61,694 bases of DNA from AV69 sp036498205 (GCA_036498205.1 DASXIC010000028.1:1-61694); one strand, 5' to 3'. Shown: positions 32,881 through 42,373, numbered from the stretch's first letter. Program-made: numbers and translations. The notes: a model not told the origin generated them from the letters alone.

Positions 32881-32896
32881 TGGCACGCCAGGTGCA
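32881..32896 (+). promoter_or_regulatory. Candidate sigma-54 (-24/-12) promoter
   Basis: TGGCACG-CCAG-GTGCA has the GG-N10-GC spacing of sigma-54 promoters and matches consensus TGGCACG-N4-TTGCA at all but one fixed position. It lies upstream of the small membrane protein gene. Transcription would start near 32907, only 7 bases before ATG 32914, so translation may instead begin at ATG 32953. A sigma-54 activator is encoded at 25310. Confidence 0.5.
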
Positions 32897-32913
32897 TTAG
32901 GTCTGGCCAACCT

Positions 32914-33123
32914 ATGAAAACCTCGAACCTCAAATCCACCTACGATTTGGTTATGGCGTCCGAATCCGAAGACCGCAATCGTTCCTTACTCGAGACCGTG
33001 ATTTACGCGTTGTTCATTCTCAGCGCCGTATTCTCGATCTGGCAGTTCGCAATTCAACCTGTCGTCGTCCCCGCCAGCGTGGCCGCGGCCACGACCGAAA
33101 CGTGCCAGATCGGTCCCTGCTAA
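32914..33123 (+). CDS. Small single-span membrane protein (69 aa)
   Basis: Short protein of 69 residues (56 if ATG 32953 is used). It has a charged N-terminal region (SESEDRNRSLLE), one hydrophobic helix (TVIYALFILSAVFSIWQFAI) and a short tail rich in Ala/Thr that ends with two cysteines in ETCQIGPC. No ribosome site is obvious for either ATG. I recognise no family. It has a sigma-54-like promoter just upstream and sits 28 bp before the first ADOP permease, which need not be co-regulated. Confidence 0.5.
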   Translation: MKTSNLKSTYDLVMASESEDRNRSLLETVIYALFILSAVFSIWQFAIQPVVVPASVAAATTETCQIGPC

Positions 33124-33151
33124 GGGTCTCATTTGCCTGATGAATTAGGCA

Positions 33152-35608
33152 ATGGTGCTGCAAGACTTGCGTTATGCCTTGCGGATGCTGGCGAAACAGC
33201 CGGCATTTACCGCGATTGCGGTCATAACTCTCGCGCTCGGTATTGGCGCCAACACCGCCATCTTCAGTGTTGTTAATGCCGTCCTGCTGCGGCCCCTCCC
33301 TTATCCGCAGCCGGAGCAGTTGATCGTTTTGCGCGAGCGTTCAAATAGTTTCGACAACGGCTCGGTCAGCTTTCCGAATTACATCGATTGGCGCGCGAGC
33401 CAGCGCGGTTTTACCGACCTCGCGCTTTTCCGCCGTGGCGACGCGAACCTTTCACGGGCGGGAACTGAAAACGAACCGGAACGTGTGGGTTCTGCGCAAG
33501 TGAGTTACAATTTTATGTCGATACTCGGCGTGGCGCCCGCGCTTGGTCGTGATTTTCGCGAATCGGATGACGTTCCCGGATGCAAAAAAGTTGCGTTGAT
33601 TTCCGATGGACTTTGGAAACGCCGGTTTGGAGGTTCCGCCGACACGATTGGGAAGCAGATAATAGTCGATGGAGTTCCGCGTGAGATCATTGGCGTTTTG
33701 CGGCCGAATGTGAAAGTTCCGCGGCTCGCGCAGATTTATTTGCCGCTCGATGACCTCCGTGCCGCTCGAGAGGTTCTTAACCGGGACAACCACCCTGGCT
33801 TTTCTGCGCTGGGCCGCCTGAAACCAGGCGTGGCGCTTGGGCAAGCGACGGCTGATCTCGACAATATCGCGCGCGAACTGGAGCGACGATATCCGGACAC
33901 CAACACGGGGCGTCGCCTCAATACCATGACGCTGCTTGATTCCGCGGTGAGGGATTATAAGAACGGCGTTAGGCTTCTCTTCACCGCCGTTATTTGCGTA
34001 TTGCTAATCGCCTGCGCCAACGTGGCAAATTTGCAGCTCGCTCGCTCGCTCGCCCGTGATCGGGAATTAGCTGTCCGCGCAGCACTTGGCGCGAGCCGGA
34101 TGCAATTGGCGAGACAAGTCCTGACGGAAAGCACCATTTTGGCGTTAGTAGGAGGATTCGCGGGTGTGATGCTGTCGCTTTGGGGAATCGATGCGATCAA
34201 AGCGATCTCGCCGAACGATGTCGTGCGTTTCCAAGAGCTTCGAGTGGATCTGCCGGTTCTGACATTTACCGCTCTAATCGCAATTGGCGCTGGAATTTTC
34301 GTCGGGACTTGGCCGGCAATGCGTGTTTCGCGCAACGCGGCACTATCGGTTTCGCTTCACGAAGGCGGCCGCGGTACTAGCGATGGTACCCACCGGCAGC
34401 GCGCCCGTTCGCTATTGGTAGTCGCGCAGGTCGCGCTCGCGTTGCTGCTGCTGGCTGGGGCGGGGTTGATGCTAAAAAGCTTTCGCAACGCCGAAGAGGC
34501 CTCGCTCGGGTTCGACCCGCATGGTGTCGTCAATATCAAGATTTCAATTCCGGAAGCGAAGTATCCAAAGGACGAACAGAAGGAGGTGTTCTGGTCGCAA
34601 CTCCTCGAACGGGTACGCCAAATTCCCGGCGTGGAAGCGGCGGCGATCAGCGCCAACAGCCCGTTCGACGACAATGAGTGGGATAGCTATTTTCACGTCA
34701 CTGGTACTCCACCGACTCCGCCCGGCCAGCAACCAAGTGCCGAGGTCACTCCAGTCTCACCGAATTATTTCCGAGTCATGGGAATGCCGATTTTGCGCGG
34801 GCGCAACTTTGGACCGGAGGATTTGCCGGGGGAAAAGGGACACTCGCGCTCGATCATCATCGACGAGTCGTTTGCGAAAAAATACTTCGCCGGGAAAGAT
34901 CCGATTGGCCAGCATATCGACGACAATCAGACCGACGACAAAAGCCAGCCGCCGATGACAATCATTGGCGTCGTGCCGCGCACGCGCAACGAAGCGCCGG
35001 GCGAAGATAATTCCGAGAAATTACACATGGTGGAGGAATACCTGCTCGCCTCTCAGGACCCGCAACGCGGCAACAATCTGCACATTCGCACAAACCTGAG
35101 TGACGTCGGCGCGCTGGTCGCGGCCGTGAAGCGAGAAGTCCAGGCGATTGATCCGGATCAGGCACTCGGTTCCGTCTCCACGATGAATCAGGCGATCGCG
35201 AAAAGTCTCAGCTCCCGCCGCATGTTGATGTCGCTGTTAGGGGTTTTCGCTGCTGTCGCGCTATTGCTAGCCAGTGTCGGGCTCTATGGTGTAATGGCGC
35301 TGACGGTGACGCAGCGGACACGCGAGCTCGGCATCCGGCTCGCGCTGGGAGCGCAGCGGACTGATGTGTTTCGTCTAGTCCTCACTCACGGCATGTTGCT
35401 GGTCTGCGTCGGATTAAGCATCGGGCTGATTGCCGCGCTTGGAGTCGGCCGCGGATTGCAAGGTTTGCTCTATGGTGTCGGCGATTTGGACGGGCCGGCA
35501 CTCAGTTTTGCTTTCTTCGCTCTCGCCGCCGTCGCCTTGGTCGCGTGCTGGTTCCCGGCGCATCGGGCCACCCGCGTCGATCCAATCATCGCTCTGCGTT
35601 CCGAATAA
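33152..35608 (+). CDS. ADOP/MacB-family ABC transporter permease (copy 1)
   Basis: Permease of 818 residues. The N-terminal ADOP signature (ALRMLAKQPAFTAIAVITLA, then ANTAIFSVVNAVLLRPLPY) includes the first transmembrane helix. A periplasmic MacB_PCD domain follows, then three transmembrane helices at about 280-390, a second periplasmic domain and three C-terminal helices with the FtsX signature (QRTRELGIRLALGAQR). Family members work with a LolD/MacB ATPase in efflux or envelope transport, but no ATPase gene is nearby. It is the first of three tandem paralogues. Confidence 0.88.
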   Translation: MVLQDLRYALRMLAKQPAFTAIAVITLALGIGANTAIFSVVNAVLLRPLPYPQPEQLIVLRERSNSFDNGSVSFPNYIDWRASQRGFTDLALFRRGDANLSRAGTENEPERVGSAQVSYNFMSILGVAPALGRDFRESDDVPGCKKVALISDGLWKRRFGGSADTIGKQIIVDGVPREIIGVLRPNVKVPRLAQIYLPLDDLRAAREVLNRDNHPGFSALGRLKPGVALGQATADLDNIARELERRYPDTNTGRRLNTMTLLDSAVRDYKNGVRLLFTAVICVLLIACANVANLQLARSLARDRELAVRAALGASRMQLARQVLTESTILALVGGFAGVMLSLWGIDAIKAISPNDVVRFQELRVDLPVLTFTALIAIGAGIFVGTWPAMRVSRNAALSVSLHEGGRGTSDGTHRQRARSLLVVAQVALALLLLAGAGLMLKSFRNAEEASLGFDPHGVVNIKISIPEAKYPKDEQKEVFWSQLLERVRQIPGVEAAAISANSPFDDNEWDSYFHVTGTPPTPPGQQPSAEVTPVSPNYFRVMGMPILRGRNFGPEDLPGEKGHSRSIIIDESFAKKYFAGKDPIGQHIDDNQTDDKSQPPMTIIGVVPRTRNEAPGEDNSEKLHMVEEYLLASQDPQRGNNLHIRTNLSDVGALVAAVKREVQAIDPDQALGSVSTMNQAIAKSLSSRRMLMSLLGVFAAVALLLASVGLYGVMALTVTQRTRELGIRLALGAQRTDVFRLVLTHGMLLVCVGLSIGLIAALGVGRGLQGLLYGVGDLDGPALSFAFFALAAVALVACWFPAHRATRVDPIIALRSE

Positions 35609-35612
35609 AACT

Positions 35613-38078
35613 ATGGCCACGATTCAGCAGAATCTCCGTTACGCCTTGCGGATGCTGGCAAAACAACCGGTCTTTACCGCGATTGTCATTGTCACCTTTG
35701 CGCTGGGAATTGGCGCGAACACAGCCGTTTTTAGCGTTCTCAATGCGGTTTTACTGCGTCCTCTCCCTTTTAAAGATCCGCAAAACCTCGTTGCATTATG
35801 GCCTTACGAGATCAGCGAAGGGCCGAAAAGTGTCACCGATTGGTCCGCTGTTTCGTATCCGGATTTTCGCGATTGGCGGGCGCAGAACGACCAATTCGAA
35901 CACATGGCGGTCTACACAAATCGGAGTCTCACGCTGACTGATGGAAGCAAGGCCGAGCACATTGTCGGTGAAGCCGTTTCTGCCGATTTGTTCGCCTTGC
36001 TCGGCGTGCAACCGTGGGTGGGTCGTGCATTCTTGCGAAGCGAAGATGAGCCTGGAAACCACGTTGCTATTCTGAGCTATGGACTGTGGCAGGGTCGATT
36101 CGGCAGCGATCCCAGAATTGTCGGTAAATCGATCACTCTCGACGGCAAAAACTACTCTGTTGTGGGCGTAATGCCCGCGGGATTCAACTTCCCGCTCATG
36201 CACGACAGCACTGCGGTCGAACTTTGGACAACGGTCGCAGCTCTGCGCGAGACCGTTGATGGCTCGCAGCCGATGACTGAACAGCGCGGGAACGATTTCA
36301 TGTACTGCATAGCACGGCTAAAACCCGGCGCCTCTCTGAGCCAGGCCCAGGCCCGAATGGACACGATCAGCGCGGCGCTGCGGCAGCAATATCCCGATTC
36401 AAACGCCCACATCGGCGTAACGCTTGTGCCACTGGTCAACGCCGTCGTCGGTGAAACCCGGCCGGCCCTGTTGATGTTGTGCGCCATGGCCGGATGCGTG
36501 CTGCTGGTGGCATGTGTCAACGTCGCCAATCTTCTTCTGGCGCGTTCGCTCTCGCGTCAGAAGGAGATCAGCATTCGCGCCGCAGTCGGCGCGGGCCGGT
36601 TTGATATCGTCAGTCAACTACTAACAGAAAGTGGACTGTTTGGATTGCTTGGCGGTTTCGCCGGACTGATTCTCGCTATTTGGGGAATCGATTCGCTGCG
36701 CGGTTTTCTTCCGACGAACATCCCGCGCATCAGCGAGATCTCGCCGGACTGGCGCGTGCTCTGTTTCACCGGCGCAGTGAGTTTGTTGGTAGGAATGTTC
36801 GCCGGCCTGCTTCCCGCCTGGCGCGCCTCGCATGGAAACCTCGCCACCGCATTGAACGAGGCCACACGTGGCTCGAGCGAAGGTAGCGGAGGCCGCCGCA
36901 CACGCGCTGCCCTTGTAGTGGTCGAAATGGTCCTTGCGCTCGTTCTTCTCGCTTCGGCCGGATTGCTCGTGAGCAGTTTTTTGCGCCTACAACGTGTCCG
37001 CCCGGGGTTTGATCCGACAAATATTTTGACCGCGCGGGTCGCTTTGCCCGACACGCGCTATGGCAAACCAGAAGCGGTTGCGGATTTTTACAGCAAACTG
37101 CTCCAGCGCATAGGCAGTTTGCCCGGCGTTGGCGGAGCCAGCGCCGCGTGGTGGATTCCCCTCAGCGGCAGCGAAATTACCTTTAACTTCGATATTCAGG
37201 AACGCCCGGTGCCGAAATCGGAACGGCCCGTCGCGCAGCTGAACGCCGTCGCCCTTGATTATTTCAAAGTGCTGCGCATGCCACTGTTGAAGGGCCGCGA
37301 TTTCAACGTGCGCGATGACATCAAGGCGCCGCCGGTCGTAATTGTGAATGAAGCATTCGCGCGCGAGTTTTTCCCGGGTCAAAATCCCGTCGGTAAGAAA
37401 ATTACGCCGGACGGTTCCGTCACACCAGGAGATCCTCCTGTTCGCGAGATCGTCGGGGTGGTGGGCGATTCACACCTGATCAGCCTGAGTGCAAAACCCA
37501 AGCCGCAGATTTATGCACCCCATCCGCAATTCGCGGTCGGCGGAATGTCACTCTTCGTGCGCACCGAGAATGATCCACGTGGCGTGGGCGGCAGCTTGCG
37601 CAACGCTGTCGCCGAATTGGACAAGGACGTGCCGGTTTATCGGGAACGTTTGCTCACGGGTTACCTTTCTGCCTCGATTGCGCAACCGCGTTTCAATGCG
37701 GTCCTCGTCGGGCTGTTCTCCGCGATCGCGCTCTTCCTGGCCGCTGCTGGCCTGTTCGGCGTGATGAGTTATGCGGTAACACAACGCACGCAGGAAATTG
37801 GGATCCGCCTCGCGTTGGGCGCGCAACGCGGCGACGTGCTGCGCATGATCTTAAGCGAAGGAATGCGGCTGGTGGCTTTTGGGTTGATTGCCGGAATTAC
37901 CATCACGCTGTTACTGGGACGGCTCCTCCGCGGTTTGCTATATGATGTTGCTTCCAACGATCCTCGAACCCTTTTAGGAGTCGGGGTTCTCTTGGCCGGA
38001 GTCGCCCTGCTGGCCTGTTGGTGGCCGGCTCGCCGCGCCAGCACGGTCGATCCGGTAGTAGCTTTACGGACAGAGTAG
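35613..38078 (+). CDS. ADOP/MacB-family ABC transporter permease (copy 2)
   Basis: Permease of 821 residues from ATG 35613 (MATIQQNLRYALRM); the upstream open frame from 35430 overlaps copy 1 and is not needed. The architecture matches copy 1: ADOP N-terminus (AKQPVFTAIVIVTFALGIGANTAVF...), MacB_PCD domain, middle helices near residues 285-395, second periplasmic domain, C-terminal FtsX segment (QRTQEIGIRLALGAQRGDVL). It starts 4 bp after copy 1. The two differ throughout their periplasmic domains, so these are old or fast-diverging paralogues. Confidence 0.88.
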   Translation: MATIQQNLRYALRMLAKQPVFTAIVIVTFALGIGANTAVFSVLNAVLLRPLPFKDPQNLVALWPYEISEGPKSVTDWSAVSYPDFRDWRAQNDQFEHMAVYTNRSLTLTDGSKAEHIVGEAVSADLFALLGVQPWVGRAFLRSEDEPGNHVAILSYGLWQGRFGSDPRIVGKSITLDGKNYSVVGVMPAGFNFPLMHDSTAVELWTTVAALRETVDGSQPMTEQRGNDFMYCIARLKPGASLSQAQARMDTISAALRQQYPDSNAHIGVTLVPLVNAVVGETRPALLMLCAMAGCVLLVACVNVANLLLARSLSRQKEISIRAAVGAGRFDIVSQLLTESGLFGLLGGFAGLILAIWGIDSLRGFLPTNIPRISEISPDWRVLCFTGAVSLLVGMFAGLLPAWRASHGNLATALNEATRGSSEGSGGRRTRAALVVVEMVLALVLLASAGLLVSSFLRLQRVRPGFDPTNILTARVALPDTRYGKPEAVADFYSKLLQRIGSLPGVGGASAAWWIPLSGSEITFNFDIQERPVPKSERPVAQLNAVALDYFKVLRMPLLKGRDFNVRDDIKAPPVVIVNEAFAREFFPGQNPVGKKITPDGSVTPGDPPVREIVGVVGDSHLISLSAKPKPQIYAPHPQFAVGGMSLFVRTENDPRGVGGSLRNAVAELDKDVPVYRERLLTGYLSASIAQPRFNAVLVGLFSAIALFLAAAGLFGVMSYAVTQRTQEIGIRLALGAQRGDVLRMILSEGMRLVAFGLIAGITITLLLGRLLRGLLYDVASNDPRTLLGVGVLLAGVALLACWWPARRASTVDPVVALRTE

Positions 38079-38084
38079 TTTGAA

Positions 38085-40523
38085 ATGAGCGCATTATTTC
38101 AAGACCTTCGATTCGCAGCGCGAATGCTGCTGAAAAATCCGGCGTTCACCGCCATCACCGTCCTAACGCTGGCCCTCGGTATCGGCGCAAACACCGCAAT
38201 TTTCAGCGTGGTCAATGCGGTCTTACTCCGTCCGTTGCCCTACCCGCAGGCAGACCGGATCATGTTTGTTGCGGACGCGGACAAAACCAATCTTAACGCA
38301 CCGGGTTTTTCTGTCTCCTGGCCCGATTATCTCGATTGGCGACGCGACAATACCGTGTTCGAAGAACTCGCGCTGAGCCGCCATGAGACTTATCCGGTCA
38401 CTGGCATTCCCGATCGTCCTCCAGAACAAATCCCCGGCGCAATCGTCACCGCGAATTTTTTCAAGGTGATCGGAATCGCGCCACGAATCGGCCGTACCTT
38501 TACTGAAGAGGAGGACAGATTGAACGGGCCGCAACTCGCGGTTATCAGCGATCGACTGTGGGCGCGTTTATTTCAGCGCGACCCCTCAGTGATTGGGCGT
38601 GTGCTCAGTTTTTACAATCGTCCTGCTACGATCATCGGGGTCATGCCGCCGGAAATGGCCGCCCCGGCGGATACGGATGTCTGGTTTCCGTTCGTGCGCC
38701 GTACCGCCAACGGCGCCTGGGGCAACCGCGGGATCCATCCATGGTTCTTTGCCTGGGGCCGGCTAAAACCGCACGTATCGATTGAACAGGCGCGTAGTGA
38801 ATTGAAAACCATCGCGGCACGCATCGAGCAAGCGCATCCCGACAGCAACACAAACATCACCGTCTCAGTCATCCCTCTCCTCGACAGCATCGTCGGCAAG
38901 TATCGGCTTAATCTCGCTCTACTTCTCGGTGCCGTTGCGCTTGTTTTGCTGATCGCGTGCGCCAATCTGGCAAACCTGTTCGCGGCGCGGAGCGCGGCGC
39001 GTGCGCGTGAGTTTGCAATTCGTTGTGCGGTGGGTGCAAGCCGGCGACAAATCGTCCGGCAGTTGTTAATTGAAAGTCTCATGGTCGCGTTAATCGGCGG
39101 GCTGGGCGGTTTTCTGATCGCCACCTGGAGCCGGGATCTGCTCGCTCTCCTTGCTCCGCGCGACGTCAGCCGATTTTCCGACGTCACCTTCGACTGGCGT
39201 GTGCTTGGCTTCACCCTACTTCTTGGTTCGCTCACCAGTGTGCTCTTCGGTCTCTGGCCGGCCTGGCAAGCATCCCGCGTCGACATTCAGATAAACCTGC
39301 AATCCGGCGCCCACGGGAGTTCCGAGAGCAAAGCCGACCGACGGACCCGCGATTGGCTGGTGATTACAGATGTCGCGCTCACGCTCGTTCTCCTCAGCTC
39401 AGCCGGCCTCGTGCTGAAAAGTTTTGCGAAATTGCAAACGCTCAATCTCGGTTTCGATGCGGGGCAGCTATGGACGGCGCGAACCGATCTGCCATTCCCG
39501 AGTTATCCGGATTACCCCAAGGTTGTGAGTTTTGCGAAGACGCTGATCGACAAGGTCGCGGCACAACCGGGTGTCGAGAAAGTGGCCCTTGGCGCCAATC
39601 CCCCGTTGCTGACTGGCTGGCGAGTCGGCTTCGTGCCTGAAGGTGCGAACATTCCGCCCGGCCAGGAACCAGATGCTGATAGCGAAGTCATTGCCGGCGA
39701 TTACCTCGGTACGGTGAAGGGCTCGCTCTTGCGCGGCCGGACGTTTGATGAGCGCGATACGAAGCAGGCGCCCCTCGTTTGTATGATCGATCAGACGCTC
39801 GCAGAGCGATTTTTCGCAGGTAAAGATCCGCTGGGGAAACGTCTCTCCATCGATCCCGACGGTTCCGGCAAAGACAACCGATGGTTCCAGATAGTCGGAG
39901 TGGTGGCCCGGATCAAATTTCATGCGGCGAGCGAAATTGAAAATGTGCCCGTCGTATATTTCCCGCAGCAGCAGGTGGAACGGCGCAATTTTGTTCTGCT
40001 CGTCCGTGGCAACTTTACTGGTACCAATTTCGAGAAAACAGTGCGTCAGCTCGTCGCCGAAATGGATCCGCGCCAACCGGTGTACGACGTGCGCAGCATG
40101 TCAGCGCGGGTGGCCGAGACCTGGAGCGCGCAACGTTTACTGACATTTTTGCTCTCGATTTTTGCCGGACTGGCCCTGCTCCTCGCGACAATCGGTTTGT
40201 ACGGCGTAATTTCCTACAACGCCGTGCGACGCCTGCGCGAAATCGCGCTACGGCTCGCGCTCGGGGCACGCCCGTCCCAAATCCGCACCCTCATGTTCAG
40301 TCACGGTATCCGGCTCCTTCTTTTTGGTTGTGCAATTGGATTGCTCGGAGCATTCGCTGTTTCGGCGCTGTTGCGGACTGTACTTTTCCAGGTCACACCC
40401 GTTGAACCGACAATTTACCTTCTGGTTGGCAGCATTCTGACGCTCGCGACTGCTATCGCCTGCTGGCTGCCGGCGGCTCGCGCAAGTCGGACCGATCCAA
40501 TGGTTGTGTTGCGCGAAGGTTAA
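38085..40523 (+). CDS. ADOP/MacB-family ABC transporter permease (copy 3)
   Basis: Permease of 812 residues with the ADOP start FAARMLLKNPAFTAITVLTLA and the same two-FtsX layout. The C-terminal coupling segment reads RRLREIALRLALGARPSQIR, diverging from the QRTxELGIRLALGAQR of the other copies. It starts 6 bp after copy 2. It converges on the metallophosphoesterase gene with a 3-bp gap. Confidence 0.88.
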   Translation: MSALFQDLRFAARMLLKNPAFTAITVLTLALGIGANTAIFSVVNAVLLRPLPYPQADRIMFVADADKTNLNAPGFSVSWPDYLDWRRDNTVFEELALSRHETYPVTGIPDRPPEQIPGAIVTANFFKVIGIAPRIGRTFTEEEDRLNGPQLAVISDRLWARLFQRDPSVIGRVLSFYNRPATIIGVMPPEMAAPADTDVWFPFVRRTANGAWGNRGIHPWFFAWGRLKPHVSIEQARSELKTIAARIEQAHPDSNTNITVSVIPLLDSIVGKYRLNLALLLGAVALVLLIACANLANLFAARSAARAREFAIRCAVGASRRQIVRQLLIESLMVALIGGLGGFLIATWSRDLLALLAPRDVSRFSDVTFDWRVLGFTLLLGSLTSVLFGLWPAWQASRVDIQINLQSGAHGSSESKADRRTRDWLVITDVALTLVLLSSAGLVLKSFAKLQTLNLGFDAGQLWTARTDLPFPSYPDYPKVVSFAKTLIDKVAAQPGVEKVALGANPPLLTGWRVGFVPEGANIPPGQEPDADSEVIAGDYLGTVKGSLLRGRTFDERDTKQAPLVCMIDQTLAERFFAGKDPLGKRLSIDPDGSGKDNRWFQIVGVVARIKFHAASEIENVPVVYFPQQQVERRNFVLLVRGNFTGTNFEKTVRQLVAEMDPRQPVYDVRSMSARVAETWSAQRLLTFLLSIFAGLALLLATIGLYGVISYNAVRRLREIALRLALGARPSQIRTLMFSHGIRLLLFGCAIGLLGAFAVSALLRTVLFQVTPVEPTIYLLVGSILTLATAIACWLPAARASRTDPMVVLREG

Positions 40524-40526
40524 GAT

Positions 40527-40991
40527 TCAGGACAAGTATTGTAGCTGCCATTCTAATTCGCCGTTGTTACGAATCGTTAGAAACGCGACGCTTGCAGGCG
40601 CGCCGCGATTCGGCCGCGTGACGCACCCGGGATTCAGGAAACGAACATCGCCGATGGTCTCGTCACGTGGCACGTGAGTATGACCATGCAATAGAACGTT
40701 ACAATTCGCCGGCATCTGGCGGGACGAAGGTGGAATGTGCTGGAGCCGAAATCGGCGTCCCTTTCTCGTTAGCTCGAGTGTGAGCGGCCATTCGAAATCG
40801 CTGTCGCAGTTTCCGCGCACGATCGTAAGCGGCGGTCCCAGCAGTCGTAACTCGTCCAGAATCGGGGAGGCGCAAACATCGCCGAGGTGCCAGATCTCAT
40901 TCACGTTTTCAGCCAGAGCGAGAACCTTCGGTGGCAGACGGTTGTGAGTATCGGCTATGACCAGAATGCGCGTTGCTGGATCTGCTATCAT
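40527..40991 (-). CDS. YfcE-type metallophosphoesterase
   Basis: Calcineurin-like phosphoesterase of 154 residues, length typical of the small YfcE/MJ0936 group. All metal-site motifs are intact: VIADTHNRLP, HLGDVCASP, VRGNCDSD, LHGHTHVPRDE. A two-metal phosphodiesterase acting on a small substrate is likely; the natural substrate is unknown. A short dispersed motif (GCCAGTCCGGCTCGGACC, 41005-41022) sits just upstream of its start codon. It diverges from the helicase gene. Confidence 0.9.
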   Translation of the reverse strand: MIADPATRILVIADTHNRLPPKVLALAENVNEIWHLGDVCASPILDELRLLGPPLTIVRGNCDSDFEWPLTLELTRKGRRFRLQHIPPSSRQMPANCNVLLHGHTHVPRDETIGDVRFLNPGCVTRPNRGAPASVAFLTIRNNGELEWQLQYLS

Positions 40992-41004
40992 GTCGAGCGA
41001 ATGT

Positions 41005-41022
41005 GCCAGTCCGGCTCGGACC
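41005..41022 (+). repeat. Dispersed 18-bp hairpin motif, copy 1
   Basis: GCCAGTCCGGCTCGGACC contains the inverted pair GTCCG/CGGAC. Identical 18-mer at 51605-51622 (inside aspS) and a one-mismatch copy on the minus strand at 43941-43958 (inside the S9 peptidase). This copy lies in the intergenic space between the metallophosphoesterase and helicase genes. Confidence 0.6.
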
Positions 41023-41074
41023 GGAACATTTCTAATTTCTAACTACGTTTCTCGGAGCCCAAACTGTTGTCTCT

Positions 41075-42334
41075 ATGATGTTTTGCGTCATTGAGCGGAA
41101 GCATTACTCTTGCGCCGTGCCATTTAACGATTACGGCCTGTCGCCGGAAGTAATTCGCGGAGTACAGGCCATGGGTTTTGCCGAGCCCACACCGATACAA
41201 CTTCGCGCTTTTCCTCTTGTTCTTGCTGGCAAAGACGTGGTCGGAACGGCCCAGACCGGCACCGGCAAAACAGCGGCCTATGCACTCCCGATTCTCACAT
41301 TGCTCGGTCATCACGGAAAACTTCGGTGTCTCGTGCTGGAACCGACGCGCGAATTGGCCGCTCAGGTTGAGACGGCATTTCGCGATTACGGTCGTTTCAC
41401 CGATCTCCGCGCGACTGTCGTGCACGGCGGCGTCGGTTATGGCAAACAGCGCGAGGACTTGAAGCGCGGTGTTGATGTTCTCATCGCAACGCCCGGCCGA
41501 CTGCTGGATCATCTGGAGCAGGGCACGATGAATTTTCGAGATGTTAAAATTCTCGTACTCGATGAAGTCTATCGGATGCTCGACATGGGATTTCTGCCGG
41601 ACGTCAGGCGCATCGTGCAGCAGATCACGACAGATCGGCAGACGCTGCTTTTTTCAGCGACGCTTCCCCCTGAGATCGAGCGGCTGGCGGCGTCAGTGTT
41701 GCGCAATCCGGAAACAATCGAGATCGGGGCGCGGCGTTCTCCAGCCGAAACGGTCACACACGCGGTCTATCCTGTCGCTGCCGAACAGAAGTTCGATTTG
41801 CTCATGGCCCTGCTGGAACGAACTAATTTTGACAGCGCTCTTATTTTCTGCCGAACCAAGCACGGAGCGGATCGTATCGCCCATCAACTCAAGAACGCCA
41901 GGCATGCGGTGGCGGTGTTGCATTCCAATCGCACCCAGCGCGAACGGATCGAGGCGCTCGAAGGTTTTAAGAGCGGAAAATACGAAGTAATGGTCGCCAC
42001 CGATATCGCAGCGCGTGGCCTCGACATCGCGGGGGTCAGTCACGTCATTAATTATGATGTGCCCGAGCACCCGGAAGATTACGTCCACCGGATCGGCCGA
42101 ACGGGACGGGCGCAAAATGTCGGCGACGCCTTCACCTTGATGAACGGTGAAGAACTTCCGGCGCTCCAGGCAATCGAGCGTTTCATCGGACAAAAAATCC
42201 CCCGCCTTAAGCTTCAGAATTTTCCCTACATTTACACGATCCTGTTTGAGCCTGAAGTCGCATCCGGCGGCAAGCGCGGCATCGGCGGCGGGCGCACACA
42301 CCGCGGTTATTCATTCGGCCGAAGAAGGCGCTAA
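41075..42334 (+). CDS. DEAD-box-family ATP-dependent RNA helicase with DEVY motif II
   Basis: RNA helicase of 419 residues from 41075 (405 if GTG 41117 is the start). Conserved motifs: Q (FAEPTPIQLRAFPL), I (AQTGTGKT), Ia (PTRELAAQ), Ib (TPGRLLDH), III (SATLP), V (ATDIAARGLDIAGV) and VI (HRIGRTGRA). Motif II, normally DEAD, reads DEVY at 41561-41572 (Asp163-Glu164-Val165-Tyr166 in the long numbering). The short tail ends in GGGRTHRGYSFGRRRR, a basic RNA-binding-type extension. The first two motif II acids, which coordinate Mg and activate water, are kept. It may be a helicase with altered interdomain coupling. Confidence 0.93.
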   Translation: MMFCVIERKHYSCAVPFNDYGLSPEVIRGVQAMGFAEPTPIQLRAFPLVLAGKDVVGTAQTGTGKTAAYALPILTLLGHHGKLRCLVLEPTRELAAQVETAFRDYGRFTDLRATVVHGGVGYGKQREDLKRGVDVLIATPGRLLDHLEQGTMNFRDVKILVLDEVYRMLDMGFLPDVRRIVQQITTDRQTLLFSATLPPEIERLAASVLRNPETIEIGARRSPAETVTHAVYPVAAEQKFDLLMALLERTNFDSALIFCRTKHGADRIAHQLKNARHAVAVLHSNRTQRERIEALEGFKSGKYEVMVATDIAARGLDIAGVSHVINYDVPEHPEDYVHRIGRTGRAQNVGDAFTLMNGEELPALQAIERFIGQKIPRLKLQNFPYIYTILFEPEVASGGKRGIGGGRTHRGYSFGRRRR

Positions 42335-42373
42335 GACTGCCTACGGGGGTAGGGGCGGCGACCATCAATGCCA

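Noticed and set aside
35430..35612. N-terminal extension of ADOP copy 2 overlapping copy 1
   Set aside because: Conserved ADOP start MATIQQNLRYALRM is at 35613; upstream residues are out-of-frame sequence of copy 1.
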